From Pseudoalteromonas shioyasakiensis (GTDB lineage Bacteria; Pseudomonadota; Gammaproteobacteria; Enterobacterales; Alteromonadaceae), in the NCBI RefSeq assembly GCF_019134595.1, contig NZ_CP077770.1, positions 950,001 through 1,014,000 of the forward strand: a stretch of 64,000 nucleotides of DNA. The letters are read 5' to 3'. A program made the translations under genes and the position numbers. Below are positions 43,984 to 54,209 of the stretch, in pieces. Under the pieces are notes generated by a model, which saw only the letters and a list, made by a program, of their open reading frames with translations, was not told the origin of the DNA and did not search any database. Position 1 is the stretch's first letter; the number at the start of each line of letters is the position of its first letter.

Positions 43984-46584
43984 ATGCAGCATATGACTAC
44001 CGCACAGATCAGGCAACAGTTCTTAGACTTTTTTGCCTCTAAACAACACCAAATTGTTCCTTCAAGCTCGCTGATCCCGGGTAACGATGCCACGTTATTA
44101 TTCAATAACGCCGGTATGGTGCAATTTAAAGATGTATTTTTAGGTGCGGAAAGCCGCCCTTATTCACGTGCAACCAGCTCACAACGTTGTGTTCGCGCCG
44201 GTGGTAAACATAACGACCTTGAAAACGTAGGTTACACTGCACGTCACCATACATTCTTCGAAATGTTAGGTAACTTCAGCTTTGGCGATTACTTCAAGCA
44301 AGACGCAATCAAGTTTGCTTGGGAGTTTTTAACTGATGTTGTGAAACTACCGCAAGAAAAGCTACTTGTTACCATTTATCACGATGATGAAGAAGCCTTC
44401 AACATTTGGCATAAAGAAGTGGGTCTAAGTGAAGATCGTATTATTCGCATTGCAACTAGCGATAACTTCTGGTCAATGGGTGATACAGGTCCTTGTGGTC
44501 CATGTTCTGAAATATTTTACGATCACGGTGAAGAAATTTGGGGCGGTCCTCCAGGCTCACCTGAAGAAGACGGTGACCGTTTCATCGAGATCTGGAACCT
44601 AGTATTTATGCAGTATAACCGCCATGCCGACGGTACAATGGAGCCGCTTCCTAAGCAGTCTGTTGATACAGGTATGGGTCTTGAGCGTATCTCTGCAATT
44701 TTACAAGGTGTGCACTCAAACTACGAAATCGATTTATTCCAAGCTCTAATTGCAGCAGCGGCTAAAGTAACAAACGCACAAGATTTAGATGATAAATCGT
44801 TACGCGTTGTGGCTGACCACATTCGTTCGTGTGCGTTTTTAGTATCTGACGGTGTTATGCCATCAAACGAAGGCCGTGGTTATGTACTACGTCGTATTAT
44901 TCGTCGTGCCGTTCGTCATGGTAACAAGCTAGGCGCGAAAGGTGCATTCTTCTACAAGCTAGTTGCTGCACTAATTGAGCAAATGGGTCAAGCGTACCCA
45001 GAGCTTGCTAAGCAACAAGAAATTATCGAAAAAGTACTGCGTATTGAAGAAGAGCAATTTGGTAAAACACTTGAGCGTGGTCTGGCTATTTTAGAAGAAA
45101 GCCTAACTGACATCGAAGGTGATGTGATCCCAGGTGACTTAGTATTCAAACTTTACGACACTTACGGTTTCCCAGCTGACTTAACAGCAGACGTTGCGCG
45201 TGAGCGATTCATGACGATTGATGAGCATGGCTTCCAAGAGTGTATGGCTGTTCAGCGTAAGCAAGCACAGCAAGCTGGTAAGTTTGGTGCTGATTACAAC
45301 CAACAACTTAAGTCTGAAAAACACACAGACTTTAAAGGTTACGATGCAGAACATTACACAGGTACTGTGGTTGAACTTTTCTCAGAAGGTCAATCGGTTT
45401 CTGTACTTGAAGATGGTCAAGAAGGTATTGCAATCTTAGACCGTACACCGTTCTACGCTGAATCAGGTGGTCAGGTTGGTGATACGGGTGTGTTAAAAGT
45501 TGCTGGCGGTGAGTTTGTAGTGACTAACACCACGAAACTTGGTAATGCATTTGCACACCATGGCCGTGTACAAGGTCGTATTGGTACAAACGATAAAGCA
45601 GAGGCAACAATTGATGCAGTACGTCGCGATAGCATCAAGAAAAACCACACTGCAACACACATTTTACATGAAACGTTACGTCAAATTTTAGGTGAGCACG
45701 TAAATCAAAAAGGTTCACTTGTTGACCCAGAGCGTTTACGTTTTGACTTCTCTCACTTTGAAGCTGTAACAAAAGACGAATTACGCCAAATCGAGCGCGC
45801 AGTGAACGATGAAGTCCGTCGTAACTTTGCTCTTGAAACAGAGCTAATGGCTATCGAAGATGCAAAAGCAAAAGGTGCTATGGCATTATTCGGTGAAAAG
45901 TACGACGACGAAGTTCGCGTAGTAACCATTGGTGATTACTCAATCGAGCTATGTGGTGGTACTCACGTTAAGCGTGCAGGTGATATCGGTTTATTTAAAA
46001 TCGTATCAGAAAGCGGTATCGCTGCCGGTATCCGCCGTATTGAAGCAGTAACAGGTGCTGAAGCTGTTGCTTATGTAAGTGAGCAAGAACAACAGTTAAA
46101 CGATGTTGCAGCACTAGTAAAAGGTGATAGCAGCACAGTACTTGAAAAAGTAACTGCGTTACTTGAGAAATCAAAAGGCCTTGAGAAGCAAATTGCACAG
46201 CTTAACGACAAGCTAGCAAGTGCGGCAGGTGCATCGTTACTTGACTCTGTAGTTGAAGTGAACGGTATTAAACTACTGGTTGCTGATGTTGCAGGTACTG
46301 AGTCTAAAGCACTACGTGGCATGGTTGATGACCTGAAAACGAAGATTGGTTCAGGTGTTATTGCCCTTGGCGTAGCTAATGGCGATAAAGTAAGCCTAAT
46401 AGCCGGTGTAACTAAAGACCTAACAGGTAAAGTGAAAGCCGGTGAGCTGGTAAATCACATGGCCGCACAAGTAGGCGGTAAGGGCGGTGGTCGTCCTGAT
46501 ATGGCACAAGCAGGTGGTACTCAGCCAGAGAACCTAGCTGCAGCCTTAGAAAGTGTAACTGGTTGGTTATCTGAGCGTTCTTAA
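43984..46584 (+). CDS. alaS: Alanyl-tRNA synthetase
   Basis: An 866-residue class II synthetase. The catalytic core includes [11 protein letters not shown] and the [12 protein letters not shown] loop (near residue 165); the editing domain has HTATHILH (His ligands, near 557) and CGGTH (near 658), and a C-terminal coiled coil and C-Ala domain follow ([15 protein letters not shown] near 840). The start may be 43984 or the ATG at 43993; GGGTGAG lies 8 nt before the first. The next gene, lysC, starts 7 bp after the stop. Confidence 0.96.
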   Translation: MQHMTTAQIRQQFLDFFASKQHQIVPSSSLIPGNDATLLFNNAGMVQFKDVFLGAESRPYSRATSSQRCVRAGGKHNDLENVGYTARHHTFFEMLGNFSFGDYFKQDAIKFAWEFLTDVVKLPQEKLLVTIYHDDEEAFNIWHKEVGLSEDRIIRIATSDNFWSMGDTGPCGPCSEIFYDHGEEIWGGPPGSPEEDGDRFIEIWNLVFMQYNRHADGTMEPLPKQSVDTGMGLERISAILQGVHSNYEIDLFQALIAAAAKVTNAQDLDDKSLRVVADHIRSCAFLVSDGVMPSNEGRGYVLRRIIRRAVRHGNKLGAKGAFFYKLVAALIEQMGQAYPELAKQQEIIEKVLRIEEEQFGKTLERGLAILEESLTDIEGDVIPGDLVFKLYDTYGFPADLTADVARERFMTIDEHGFQECMAVQRKQAQQAGKFGADYNQQLKSEKHTDFKGYDAEHYTGTVVELFSEGQSVSVLEDGQEGIAILDRTPFYAESGGQVGDTGVLKVAGGEFVVTNTTKLGNAFAHHGRVQGRIGTNDKAEATIDAVRRDSIKKNHTATHILHETLRQILGEHVNQKGSLVDPERLRFDFSHFEAVTKDELRQIERAVNDEVRRNFALETELMAIEDAKAKGAMALFGEKYDDEVRVVTIGDYSIELCGGTHVKRAGDIGLFKIVSESGIAAGIRRIEAVTGAEAVAYVSEQEQQLNDVAALVKGDSSTVLEKVTALLEKSKGLEKQIAQLNDKLASAAGASLLDSVVEVNGIKLLVADVAGTESKALRGMVDDLKTKIGSGVIALGVANGDKVSLIAGVTKDLTGKVKAGELVNHMAAQVGGKGGGRPDMAQAGGTQPENLAAALESVTGWLSERS

Positions 46585-46590
46585 CTACTA

Positions 46591-47808
46591 GTGGCACTTA
46601 TCGTCCAAAAATTCGGTGGCACCTCAGTTGGCTCAATAGAGCGAATTGAGGCCGTCGCCGACCTTGTTGTAAAAACCAAGCAACAAGGCCATCAAGTTGT
46701 GGTGGTGCTCTCGGCGATGTCGGGAGAAACTAACCGTCTAATTAAACTCGCTAAACAAATCGATTCTCGACCCAGTGCTCGTGAGCTTGATGTATTGCTA
46801 ACGACAGGTGAGCAAGTATCAGTTTCTCTACTCGCGATGGCGATTATCAAACGTGGTCACTCAGCGGTAAGTTTGCTTGCTGATCAGGTCAACATTCGCA
46901 CCGATAATATGTTTGGCAAAGCGCGTATTGAAGAGATTGCTGCGACTCGTCTTAAGCATGAACTTGAACATAACCGTATTGCCATTATAGCAGGCTTTCA
47001 GGGCCGTGATATTGAAGGTAATATCACCACGCTTGGTCGCGGTGGTACTGATACCTCTGCGGTCGAGATTGCAGGTGCTATCAATGCCGACGAATGTCAA
47101 ATTTACACCGATGTTGATGGGGTATATACCACCGACCCGCGCATTGAACCAAATGCGCGACGTATGAGCCATGTCACTTTCGAAGAAATGCTCGAAATGG
47201 CCAGTCTTGGGGCTAAGGTACTGCATATTCGTAGTGTCGAAGCGGCAGGAAAATACAATATACCGCTCAGAGTGTTATCGAGTTTTAACCCGGATCAAGG
47301 GACCTTGATCAGTTTTGAGGAGCCGGATGTGCAAGCAAACATTGTGTCGGGTATCGCCTTTAATCGTGACGAAAGTCTGATTTACGTTAATGGCGTGCAC
47401 CAAGGAACGGAAAACCTTGCAAAAATTTTGAAACTTTTTGCAGAATTCGGCATCGAAATAGATATGATTAATCAAGTTAATCATAACTTTGAAAAAATAG
47501 ACTATGCTTTTACTGTGCACACGAATGATTTTGAGCAAGCGCTTGAAATTTTGACCAGTAACCAAGATGGTATCAGCGCAGAATCTATTAAAGGGATAAG
47601 CAATGTTGCCAAGGTGTCTGCAGTAGGTGTAGGGATGAAATCTCACTCTGGTGTGGCAAGTTTATTTTTTAATGCCCTTGCCGATGAAAACATCAAAGTG
47701 ATGCTTGTATCGACATCAGAAATAAAGATATCAGTTTTAATTGACGAAAAGTATTTAGAACTGGCTGTACGTGCGCTGCACAAAGTTTTTTTAACTGAAA
47801 ATGAATAA
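46591..47808 (+). CDS. lysC: Aspartate kinase
   Basis: A 405-residue monofunctional aspartokinase starting with GTG. The kinase domain starts VQKFGGTSVG and contains VLSAMSGETNRL and GRGGTDTSAVEIA; two ACT domains follow from about residue 265 (VSGIAFNRDESLIYVNG and VSAVGVGMKSHSGVA). ACT domains sense lysine and/or threonine. The gene follows alaS closely and has no strong ribosome-binding site. alaS-lysC-csrA order is common in gammaproteobacteria such as Pseudomonas. Confidence 0.93.
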   Translation: MALIVQKFGGTSVGSIERIEAVADLVVKTKQQGHQVVVVLSAMSGETNRLIKLAKQIDSRPSARELDVLLTTGEQVSVSLLAMAIIKRGHSAVSLLADQVNIRTDNMFGKARIEEIAATRLKHELEHNRIAIIAGFQGRDIEGNITTLGRGGTDTSAVEIAGAINADECQIYTDVDGVYTTDPRIEPNARRMSHVTFEEMLEMASLGAKVLHIRSVEAAGKYNIPLRVLSSFNPDQGTLISFEEPDVQANIVSGIAFNRDESLIYVNGVHQGTENLAKILKLFAEFGIEIDMINQVNHNFEKIDYAFTVHTNDFEQALEILTSNQDGISAESIKGISNVAKVSAVGVGMKSHSGVASLFFNALADENIKVMLVSTSEIKISVLIDEKYLELAVRALHKVFLTENE

Positions 47809-47901
47809 GATCTAGAGTTTTTACTTACTTTTAAGTCTATATTTCATTAGAATGTTTTTGACGCGGAATCTTTTAATTTTTTGGAACATGGGAGCAAGAG
47901 A

Positions 47902-48093
47902 ATGCTAATACTAACTCGTAGAGTAGGTGAAACCCTTATGATCGGTGACGAAGTAACAGTTACTGTTCTTGGTGTTAAAGGAAATCAAGTTCGCATTGGT
48001 GTAAATGCACCTAAAGATGTATCAGTACATCGTGAAGAAATCTACATGCGAATCCAGGCAGAGAAATCTAACCCAAATCCGGGCAACGTTTAA
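47902..48093 (+). CDS. csrA: Carbon storage regulator CsrA
   Basis: A 63-residue RNA-binding protein, [18 protein letters not shown]..., with the RNA-contact residues of strands 1 and 5 (LTRR, VHREEIY) intact. I chose ATG 47902, which has GGAG 7 nt upstream; a TTG 21 bp earlier gives an unlikely extension. The leader holds two GGA motifs (TTGGAAC at 47881 and GGGAGC at 47890), the second overlapping the ribosome-binding site, so autoregulation is possible. Confidence 0.95.
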   Translation: MLILTRRVGETLMIGDEVTVTVLGVKGNQVRIGVNAPKDVSVHREEIYMRIQAEKSNPNPGNV

Positions 48094-48110
48094 TCAGCGA
48101 CAGATATTTT

Positions 48111-48138
48111 TAAGAGCCACTCACTGAGTGGCTCTTTT
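48111..48138. terminator. Bidirectional terminator after csrA
   Basis: AGAGCCACTCA / TGAGTGGCTCT, a perfect 11-bp stem with T4. The stop codon of the convergent YcxB-like gene lies in the stem. Confidence 0.88.
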
Positions 48139-48588
48139 ATTTAATTCTGCCGTCATTTCATCATTTAGCGCTTGTTTAGAAATATATTGCATACCTCGCT
48201 GTGCCTTTAAAATATAACCTCGCTCAGTTTCAATAATCTCACTAATTTGTTGCCAGCTTAATTGGTAGCTTTTATGCGGGTTTTCGGCCTTAACGCCTTC
48301 ATCATCAAATACGACAGTCACTTCGCTACCCGATGCACGACTCATCATTTGTCTTGTGACCCACCATGGGCGTTTGTAATAAAACGATAAGCACTCAACC
48401 ACGGCAAGCATAATCATAAAGCTGCCTAAATAATGATTATCTAATTGATAAAAAGCTAATAAGCCTAAGGTTATTAACAATACCAACAGCGGGTATTTAG
48501 GCTTAGCTTGTGATGAATAAGGTAAAGACTCATCAAAGCATTCGTAATAATACGGTTTATCTAATTTGTAAGTTGTACTTAATGTCAT
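48121..48588 (-). CDS. YcxB-like membrane protein
   Basis: A 155-residue protein starting at ATG 48588 (a GTG at 48600 is possible). Two membrane helices (about residues 33-50 and 55-70) are followed by a PH-like C-terminal domain: VVFDDEGVKAENPHKSYQL, SWQQISEIIETERGYILKA, QYISKQAL. This is the usual layout of YcxB-like proteins (helical hairpin plus a soluble beta domain). The function is unknown. Confidence 0.72.
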   Translation of the reverse strand: MTLSTTYKLDKPYYYECFDESLPYSSQAKPKYPLLVLLITLGLLAFYQLDNHYLGSFMIMLAVVECLSFYYKRPWWVTRQMMSRASGSEVTVVFDDEGVKAENPHKSYQLSWQQISEIIETERGYILKAQRGMQYISKQALNDEMTAELNKRATQ

Positions 48589-48712
48589 TCGTGGGCTCAC
48601 TTAATTTGCTGGCGGCAGTTTAACATTGATAAAAAAAATCTGCCGCAGTTGGTTTTCATTTAGTTGTCATTGTGAGAGCTTAAGGTATGTGTATTTTAAA
48701 GGTGTAAGCTGT

Positions 48713-49636
48713 ATGTTTGTTAGTTCAATGTCTTTAGCACTTGCAATGACCACAAATACTTTTTTAGTTATGGGCGATATGCCATACACCCCGATTGATG
48801 AAATTAATCTCGCCAAAGAAGGAAAAATCACCAAGGCAATCGCAGCAACACCGCATGGTTTTTTAATGCATCTTGGTGATATGAAATCGGGAGCGCTTGC
48901 TTGCACGAATAAGCTTTTGCAAAGTAATAAAGTGTTATTGACGTCGTTGTCCTCGCAGCCTTTTATTTACACCCCCGGTGATAATGAATGGACCGATTGC
49001 GACCGAGAAAAGCTATCGGTGCGTTTTGATGAGCTTGAACGGCTAAGCTTTGTTAAAGGATTAATGTTCGACGATGCTTATACAAAAAAAGCACAGCAAC
49101 TTCAGGGTTATGCAACTCAAGCTGAAATGCTAGAAAATGCCCGCTGGCAGTTTGATGGCATTGAGTTTCGTACTTTGCATATACCGGGCACTTTTAATGG
49201 TCGCTCACAAATTTTAAAAAGTGATAAAAACGCGGCACTAGATGCCGCCGACCAGCGTGATAAGTACAACTTAATTTGGTTAAAACAAGCGCTTGTCCAC
49301 CAGGATGCTAAGGCCTATGTGTTTGGCTTTCAGGCTGATATTTACCACCCGACCAGTAAACCCGCTTGCAGTGAGTCACAGCGTTCTAATTGTGATGCAT
49401 TTAAAATCTACCGAGATGCCATCAGCGACTTTGCAAAGCACACCAATAAGCCAGTGCTCGTGATGCATGGCGATACCGGCCCATATTGTCAGCAGCAGTT
49501 AGCAAGTAACTTAACGCGCTTAAATGTCCCTGGCGACTTTGCTGTAAGCGATGTAGCAAAAGTAAGTTTTATCGACGGCCAGTGGCATATAGCAAGTGTA
49601 ACGACAAACAAGCCTCTCACTACGGTTTGTAAATGA
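48713..49636 (+). CDS. Metallophosphoesterase-like protein
   Basis: A 307-residue protein from the ATG at 48713 (AAGGTG 8 nt upstream). GDMPYTP near the N-terminus, LMHLGDMKSG, YTPGDNEWTDC and VMHGDTGPY look like calcineurin-type metallophosphoesterase motifs (Asp, GD, GDNE/GNHE and GH-type elements), although the order and spacing are loose and some histidines are missing. The N-terminus is weakly hydrophobic, not a convincing signal peptide. The role is unknown. Repeat modules follow it. Confidence 0.6.
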   Translation: MFVSSMSLALAMTTNTFLVMGDMPYTPIDEINLAKEGKITKAIAATPHGFLMHLGDMKSGALACTNKLLQSNKVLLTSLSSQPFIYTPGDNEWTDCDREKLSVRFDELERLSFVKGLMFDDAYTKKAQQLQGYATQAEMLENARWQFDGIEFRTLHIPGTFNGRSQILKSDKNAALDAADQRDKYNLIWLKQALVHQDAKAYVFGFQADIYHPTSKPACSESQRSNCDAFKIYRDAISDFAKHTNKPVLVMHGDTGPYCQQQLASNLTRLNVPGDFAVSDVAKVSFIDGQWHIASVTTNKPLTTVCK

Positions 49637-49660
49637 AAACGTACTCTTAGCCATCAGCTC

Positions 49661-49860
49661 GTAGGTTAGGTAGAACGGAGTGAAACCCAACAAGTTAGCG
49701 AGTTTCTAAGGGAAAGAGTAAAGTTGCGAGTTTATAGGAAAATGAGCCATCAGCTTTCAGCCGTCAGCTATCAGATTAAAAAAAAGAGCCGGTAGGTTGG
49801 TTAGAGCGGAGCGAAACCCAACAAGTTAGCGAGTTTCTAGGGGAAAGAGTAAAGTTAGCA
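49661..49860. repeat. Two inverted copies of the GC-rich dispersed module with heptamer remnants between
   Basis: GTAGGTTAGGTAGAACGGAG and GTAGGTTGGTTAGAGCGGAG start two copies (49661 and 49792), each running on through GAAACCCAACAAGTTAGCGAG to GGGAAAGAGTAAAGTT. Between them are AGCCATCAGCTTTCAGCCGT remnants of the heptamer array. This is the reverse complement of the modules at 31-34 kb. It fills the 318-bp gap 49637-49954. Confidence 0.85.
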
Positions 49861-49911
49861 AGCTTCTTGGCACGAGTTGCAGGCAGCATAGAGTTGCTAA
49901 CTCACATACAC

Positions 49912-49936
49912 AAAAAAGCGGCACTTGGCCGCTTTT
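49912..49936 (-). terminator. Terminator of the small lipoprotein gene
   Basis: AAAGCGGC / GCCGCTTT with loop ACTTG and U6 on the minus strand. Confidence 0.8.
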
Positions 49937-49954
49937 CTAAAGTAAGGTGTGTTA

Positions 49955-50146
49955 TTAGCAGTTAGTTTCTTCTGCATTAACACCTTCTTTTACTTCTTCA
50001 CATGCATCTTCAACTGCATTTTGTGTATCAGTAATTGCTTCATCAATACGCTCACCTGCGTCTTCAGCAGAGTTGTCTTCACAACCCATGATGAATAAAC
50101 CTGAAAATAGGGCGATAGTAGCGGCTTTTAAAGTTGAATTTTTCAT
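49955..50146 (-). CDS. Small acidic lipoprotein
   Basis: A 63-residue precursor with lipobox IMGC (Cys22). The mature ~42 residues are very acidic and form one probable amphipathic helix (AGERIDEAITDTQNAVEDA), with two further Cys residues. The size recalls entericidin-like small lipoproteins but the sequence does not match them clearly. It lies just downstream of the DUF1328 gene on the same strand; both are typical small envelope genes of stress or stationary phase. Confidence 0.75.
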   Translation of the reverse strand: MKNSTLKAATIALFSGLFIMGCEDNSAEDAGERIDEAITDTQNAVEDACEEVKEGVNAEETNC

Positions 50147-50196
50147 AATGAAATTCCTTGTAAATAAAAATAAAGTAAGTGGTTATCTGCTTTTAA

Positions 50197-50370
50197 CTAC
50201 TTAGGGACACTGCCTCTAAGTGCTCCTGATACCAGCGAAATAACTAGTAATACTAAAAATATAAAAAAGATAATCTTAGCGATGCCTGCAGCGGCTCCTG
50301 CGATACCGCCAAAACCTAACACTGCTGCGATTAACGCGATAACTAAAAAAGTAATTGTCCAGCGTAACAT
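50197..50370 (-). CDS. DUF1328 (YtjA-type) small membrane protein, 57 aa
   Basis: Translating the minus strand from the ATG at 50370 gives [20 protein letters not shown], then [12 protein letters not shown] and a second hydrophobic helix, ending RGSVPK. The two helices around the [12 protein letters not shown] turn are the DUF1328/YtjA pattern. AAGGAG lies 8 nt upstream. The function is unknown; homologues are small inner membrane proteins. Confidence 0.88.
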   Translation of the reverse strand: MLRWTITFLVIALIAAVLGFGGIAGAAAGIAKIIFFIFLVLLVISLVSGALRGSVPK

Positions 50371-50587
50371 AGTGGTCTCCTTGGCTATTTAAATTTTCTT
50401 AAGTTCGATATAACTAAAGCGAGTTCTGTGCCAGAAGTTTTATTTTATATATTTCAATGGGTTGTGGTTTTTTGCTGTTCTTTAGAGGGTTCATCATTTG
50501 GTAACTTTTACGAGTAAGCATGTAACTTATTCATAGTGATATTTTTTCATATTGAGCTGAATGAGGAAAAAGAGAAATGCCTCGCTT

Positions 50588-50602
50588 ATTGGTAAGACCA
50601 AT
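50588..50602. promoter_or_regulatory. PdhR/GntR-type operator, distal
   Basis: ATTGGT-AAG-ACCAAT, a perfect 6+3+6 palindrome that matches the ATTGGTNNNACCAAT core of PdhR/LldR-type GntR regulators. It lies 303 bp before oadG. Confidence 0.65.
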
Positions 50603-50790
50603 TTAACTTTGTTTTGAGGGGGTGGCTCTAACACCTTGTTGTGCGTGGTTTTTAAGGATTTTACTACGGTTGGTTAATAGTTAAACATATAACGTCTGGC
50701 TATATTGACTATTTATATCATCTATAACGGGGCTTTAAATGCGCTAATAGTAGGGTGTTAATTATATGTGCGGCATGTTATTTTAAATTT

Positions 50791-50807
50791 AATTGGTTTT
50801 ACCAATT
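50791..50807. promoter_or_regulatory. PdhR/GntR-type operator, proximal
   Basis: AATTGGT-TTT-ACCAATT, a perfect 7+3+7 palindrome with the same core as the distal site. It lies 98 bp before oadG, close to or over the promoter. Confidence 0.7.
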
Positions 50808-50904
50808 TACAATGGTGCTATACAAATGAATTTTGTTTGTTATTATTGGTGCATAATTATTTAACAAAAATAACTTTTTATTTTAAGTAAGCGAGGGGAG
50901 TCGT

Positions 50905-51153
50905 ATGGATATAGGTGGATTACTCACCACTGCGGCCAGTTTGATGGTGACAGGCATGGTAGGCGTGTTTGTTTTTCTGACTATTTTGATTTCAGCAGTC
51001 ACTTTAATGTCAAAGATAGTGGGTCGGTTTGATGATCCTGCAACTGCAGAACCTACGCGTACAGCAAAAATTCAACCTCAACAGGGTGTGCCACAGGCAC
51101 ATATTGCAGCAATCAGCGCTGCAATTGCTCAATTTCGAAATAAACAAAAATAA
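50905..51153 (+). CDS. oadG: Oxaloacetate decarboxylase gamma subunit
   Basis: An 82-residue protein with one N-terminal membrane helix (SLMVTGMVGVFVFLTILISAVTLM) and a short cytoplasmic tail ending in the IAAISAAIAQFRNK helix, as in OadG subunits. It holds the OadA-OadB complex together and binds zinc. GAGGGGA precedes the ATG. It is the first gene of the oadGAB operon. Confidence 0.9.
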   Translation: MDIGGLLTTAASLMVTGMVGVFVFLTILISAVTLMSKIVGRFDDPATAEPTRTAKIQPQQGVPQAHIAAISAAIAQFRNKQK

Positions 51154-51168
51154 CGGGGCAGCTTAAAC

Positions 51169-52941
51169 ATGGCTAAATTAAAACTAACCGAATTAGTATT
51201 GCGTGACGCACACCAGTCTCTTTTGGCAACGCGTATGCGCTTAGACGACATGCTACCCATGGCAGAAAAACTCGATAATGCGGGTTATTGGTCAATTGAA
51301 TCATGGGGTGGTGCGACGTTTGACTCGTGTATCCGTTATTTAGGTGAAGATCCTTGGCAACGTATTCGCGAGTTAAAAGCGGCAATGCCAAACACTAAGC
51401 AACAAATGCTACTGCGCGGACAAAATCTTCTAGGTTACCGTCATTATGCTGATGATGTAGTCGAAAAGTTTGTTGAACGTGCCCACAAAAACGGTGTTGA
51501 TGTATTCCGTATTTTTGATGCGATGAACGATGTGCGTAACCTTGAAACTGCGATTAAAGCAGCAGTTAAAGTCGGTGCTCATGCTCAAGGTACTATTTCT
51601 TATACAGTAAGCCCTGTACATACGCTTGATATGTGGCTTGAGCTTGCAAAGCAACTAGAAGATCTTGGCTGTCATTCAATTTGTATTAAAGATATGGCGG
51701 GTTTATTAAAGCCATATGATTGCGAACAGTTGATCAAAGGCTTAAAAGAAACTGTATCTATTCCTATTGCGATGCAATGCCACGCGACGACAGGTTTAAG
51801 TACTGCAACTTACCAAAAAGCAATCGATGCGGGTATCGATATGCTTGATACGGCTATTTCTTCAATGAGTATGACCTATGGTCATAGCGCCACAGAAACC
51901 ATTGTTTCAATTGTAGAAGGCACTGAGCGTGACACCGGTCTTGATTTAAACCAATTAGAAGAAATTGCAGCTTACTTCCGTGATGTACGCAAGAAATACG
52001 CTGCTTTTGAAGGCAGCCTTAAAGGTGTTGATGGGCGTATCTTATTAGCCCAAGTACCGGGCGGCATGTTAACGAACATGGAAAACCAGCTCAAAGAACA
52101 AGGCGCAGCTGATAAGCTTGATCAGGTATTACTTGAGATCCCGCGTGTTCGTGAAGACTTAGGTTACATTCCTCTAGTTACACCAACGTCGCAGATTGTT
52201 GGTACTCAAGCGGTACTCAATGTACTGACTGGCGAGCGTTATAAAACCATCACTAAAGAAACTGCGGGTGTGCTTAAAGGCGAGTATGGTGCAACACCAG
52301 CGCCAATGAATAAAGAACTACAAGAGCGTGTATTAGATGGCGCTGAAGCAATTACGTGCCGTCCTGCTGATAAGCTTGAGCCTGAACTTGAGAAGCTTGA
52401 AGCAGAGTTATTAAGTGAAGCTAAAGAGCAAGGTTTAGAGCTTGCTGATGAGGTGATTGATGATGTGCTTACTTATGCATTATTCCCTCAAATTGGCCTT
52501 AAGTTTATTAAAAACCGTAACAACCCTGATGCGTTTGAAGCCATTCCAACGGGTGAAGTTGCTAAGTCAGAAAGCAAACCTGCCTCTACAAGCCCTGCAA
52601 AAGCAGAGCAATATAGCGTGAAAGTTGATGGTAAAGTTTACGATGTGGTCGTAGCCCAAGGTGGTGAACTTAAAGAGGTAACCCTCAAAGACAGTGAGTT
52701 AATTCCTCAGTCAGCTTCAGCGTCAGCGGGCGAAACACTCAATGCACCATTGGCTGGTAATATTTTCAAAGTAAAAGTAAAACCAGGTCAAACTGTTAAC
52801 GAAGGTGATGTGGTTATCATTATGGAAGCGATGAAAATGGAAACCGAAATTCGCGCTGCACACTCAGGCACAATAGCTGAAGTATTAGTAGCAGAAGGCG
52901 ACTCTGTTGCCACTGGCGATGCGCTAATCGCACTGGCATAG
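51169..52941 (+). CDS. oadA: Oxaloacetate decarboxylase alpha subunit (biotin carboxyl carrier)
   Basis: A 590-residue protein: carboxyltransferase TIM barrel ([37 protein letters not shown]; residues ~1-270), conserved PYC_OADA region, a Ser/Ala-rich linker (about 470-490 and 515-523) and a C-terminal biotinyl domain with biotin-acceptor Lys556 in EAMKMET. It moves CO2 from oxaloacetate to biotin, for release by the Na+-pumping OadB. Confidence 0.95.
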   Translation: MAKLKLTELVLRDAHQSLLATRMRLDDMLPMAEKLDNAGYWSIESWGGATFDSCIRYLGEDPWQRIRELKAAMPNTKQQMLLRGQNLLGYRHYADDVVEKFVERAHKNGVDVFRIFDAMNDVRNLETAIKAAVKVGAHAQGTISYTVSPVHTLDMWLELAKQLEDLGCHSICIKDMAGLLKPYDCEQLIKGLKETVSIPIAMQCHATTGLSTATYQKAIDAGIDMLDTAISSMSMTYGHSATETIVSIVEGTERDTGLDLNQLEEIAAYFRDVRKKYAAFEGSLKGVDGRILLAQVPGGMLTNMENQLKEQGAADKLDQVLLEIPRVREDLGYIPLVTPTSQIVGTQAVLNVLTGERYKTITKETAGVLKGEYGATPAPMNKELQERVLDGAEAITCRPADKLEPELEKLEAELLSEAKEQGLELADEVIDDVLTYALFPQIGLKFIKNRNNPDAFEAIPTGEVAKSESKPASTSPAKAEQYSVKVDGKVYDVVVAQGGELKEVTLKDSELIPQSASASAGETLNAPLAGNIFKVKVKPGQTVNEGDVVIIMEAMKMETEIRAAHSGTIAEVLVAEGDSVATGDALIALA

Positions 52942-52951
52942 GAGACAGAGG

Positions 52952-54082
52952 ATGGATGGTGTTTTAAACCTCTGGCATGCCACGGGTATTGCTAACTTTA
53001 CTTTTCCGGCATTGATCATGATTGCGGTTGGTTGCTTGTTACTCTATTTAGCAATCGCCCGTAACTTTGAGCCACTGTTGTTATTACCTATCGGCTTTGG
53101 GGCTATTTTAACTAATATCCCAGTTGCTGGGTTATCTGAGCCGGGTGGTCTTTTGTATTACGTGTACCATATCGGGATTGACTCTGGGGTATTCCCACTT
53201 TTGATCTTTATGGGCGTGGGTGCACTCACAGACTTTAGTGCCCTGATAGCAAATCCACGTATGTTGCTGTTAGGCGCGGCTGCGCAGTTTGGTATTTTTG
53301 CTACTTTATTTGGTGCAATTCTACTTAACTTTATTCCCGGCTTTGAGTTTTCGTTACAAGATGCATCGGCGATCGCCATTATTGGTGGTGCAGATGGACC
53401 AACGGCTATTTTCTTAGCATCTAAGCTGGCGCCAGACTTACTTGGTGCAATCGCAGTAGCGGCTTATTCATACATGGCACTTGTGCCAATTATTCAGCCG
53501 CCAATTATGCGTGCACTAACAACGCAAGAAGAGCGCGAAATTCAAATGCCGCAACTTCGAGCGGTATCGAAAAAAGAGAAAATTGTTTTTCCGTTAATGG
53601 TGCTTAGTTTAACTATCTTGTTTTTACCCGCAGCAACACCGCTTGTAGGTATGTTCTGTTTAGGTAACTTGATGCGTGAATCGGGCGTAGTTGATCGTTT
53701 AAGCAATAGTGCGCAAAACGAAATCATCAACATTACCACCATTTTCTTAGGCTTAGCGGTAGGCTCAAAGCTTGCTGCCGATAAGTTCTTAACCGTAGAA
53801 ACAATCGGTATTTTGGTGTTAGGTGCTTTGGCCTTTGCAATTGGTACAGCTTCAGGCGTGTTTATGGCAAAAGGTCTGAATAAGATCTCTAAATCGCCAA
53901 TCAACCCATTAGTAGGCGCAGCAGGTGTATCTGCGGTACCAATGGCAGCACGTGTGGTTAATAAGGTAGGTCTTGAGAGCAACCCGCATAACTTCTTGTT
54001 AATGCATGCCATGGGACCAAACGTAGCAGGGGTATTAGGAAGTGCCGTTGCAGCAGGTATTCTGTTAGCGATTGTTGGCTAA
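52952..54082 (+). CDS. oadB: Oxaloacetate decarboxylase beta subunit, Na+ pump
   Basis: A 376-residue membrane protein with about nine helices. The family signatures are GADGPTAIF and [15 protein letters not shown] near residue 145, and the C-terminal [14 protein letters not shown]. OadB decarboxylates carboxybiotin and exports Na+. Spacing of 10 bp to oadA indicates translation in one operon; a hairpin terminator follows. Confidence 0.95.
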   Translation: MDGVLNLWHATGIANFTFPALIMIAVGCLLLYLAIARNFEPLLLLPIGFGAILTNIPVAGLSEPGGLLYYVYHIGIDSGVFPLLIFMGVGALTDFSALIANPRMLLLGAAAQFGIFATLFGAILLNFIPGFEFSLQDASAIAIIGGADGPTAIFLASKLAPDLLGAIAVAAYSYMALVPIIQPPIMRALTTQEEREIQMPQLRAVSKKEKIVFPLMVLSLTILFLPAATPLVGMFCLGNLMRESGVVDRLSNSAQNEIINITTIFLGLAVGSKLAADKFLTVETIGILVLGALAFAIGTASGVFMAKGLNKISKSPINPLVGAAGVSAVPMAARVVNKVGLESNPHNFLLMHAMGPNVAGVLGSAVAAGILLAIVG

Positions 54083-54117
54083 CAATACGATTAAGTCGAT
54101 TTACTTCCAACCGACTG

Positions 54118-54145
54118 GCGCAGTAATTTTACTGCGCTTTTTTTT
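54118..54145 (+). terminator. Rho-independent terminator after oadB
   Basis: GCGCAGTA / TACTGCGC with loop ATTT and T8. Confidence 0.92.
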
Positions 54146-54209
54146 GCCTATAGACTAGGGTCATCCTAAAGAAATTGTAGTTAAATGATAGTTGTGTAAG
54201 GAAGCCGCC

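Larger units (their letters stand above)
50371..50904. promoter_or_regulatory. Long regulatory region upstream of oadGAB
   Basis: This 534-bp gene-free region is AT-rich. It contains two PdhR/GntR-type palindromes (50588-50602 and 50791-50807). I see no small gene. Confidence 0.5.

Noticed and set aside
45995..46322. Overlapping minus-strand frames of 67-83 codons
   Set aside because: They are antisense to alaS and have no protein-like features of their own.
46585..46640. Lysine riboswitch before lysC
   Set aside because: Only 6 bp separate alaS and lysC, leaving no room for one.
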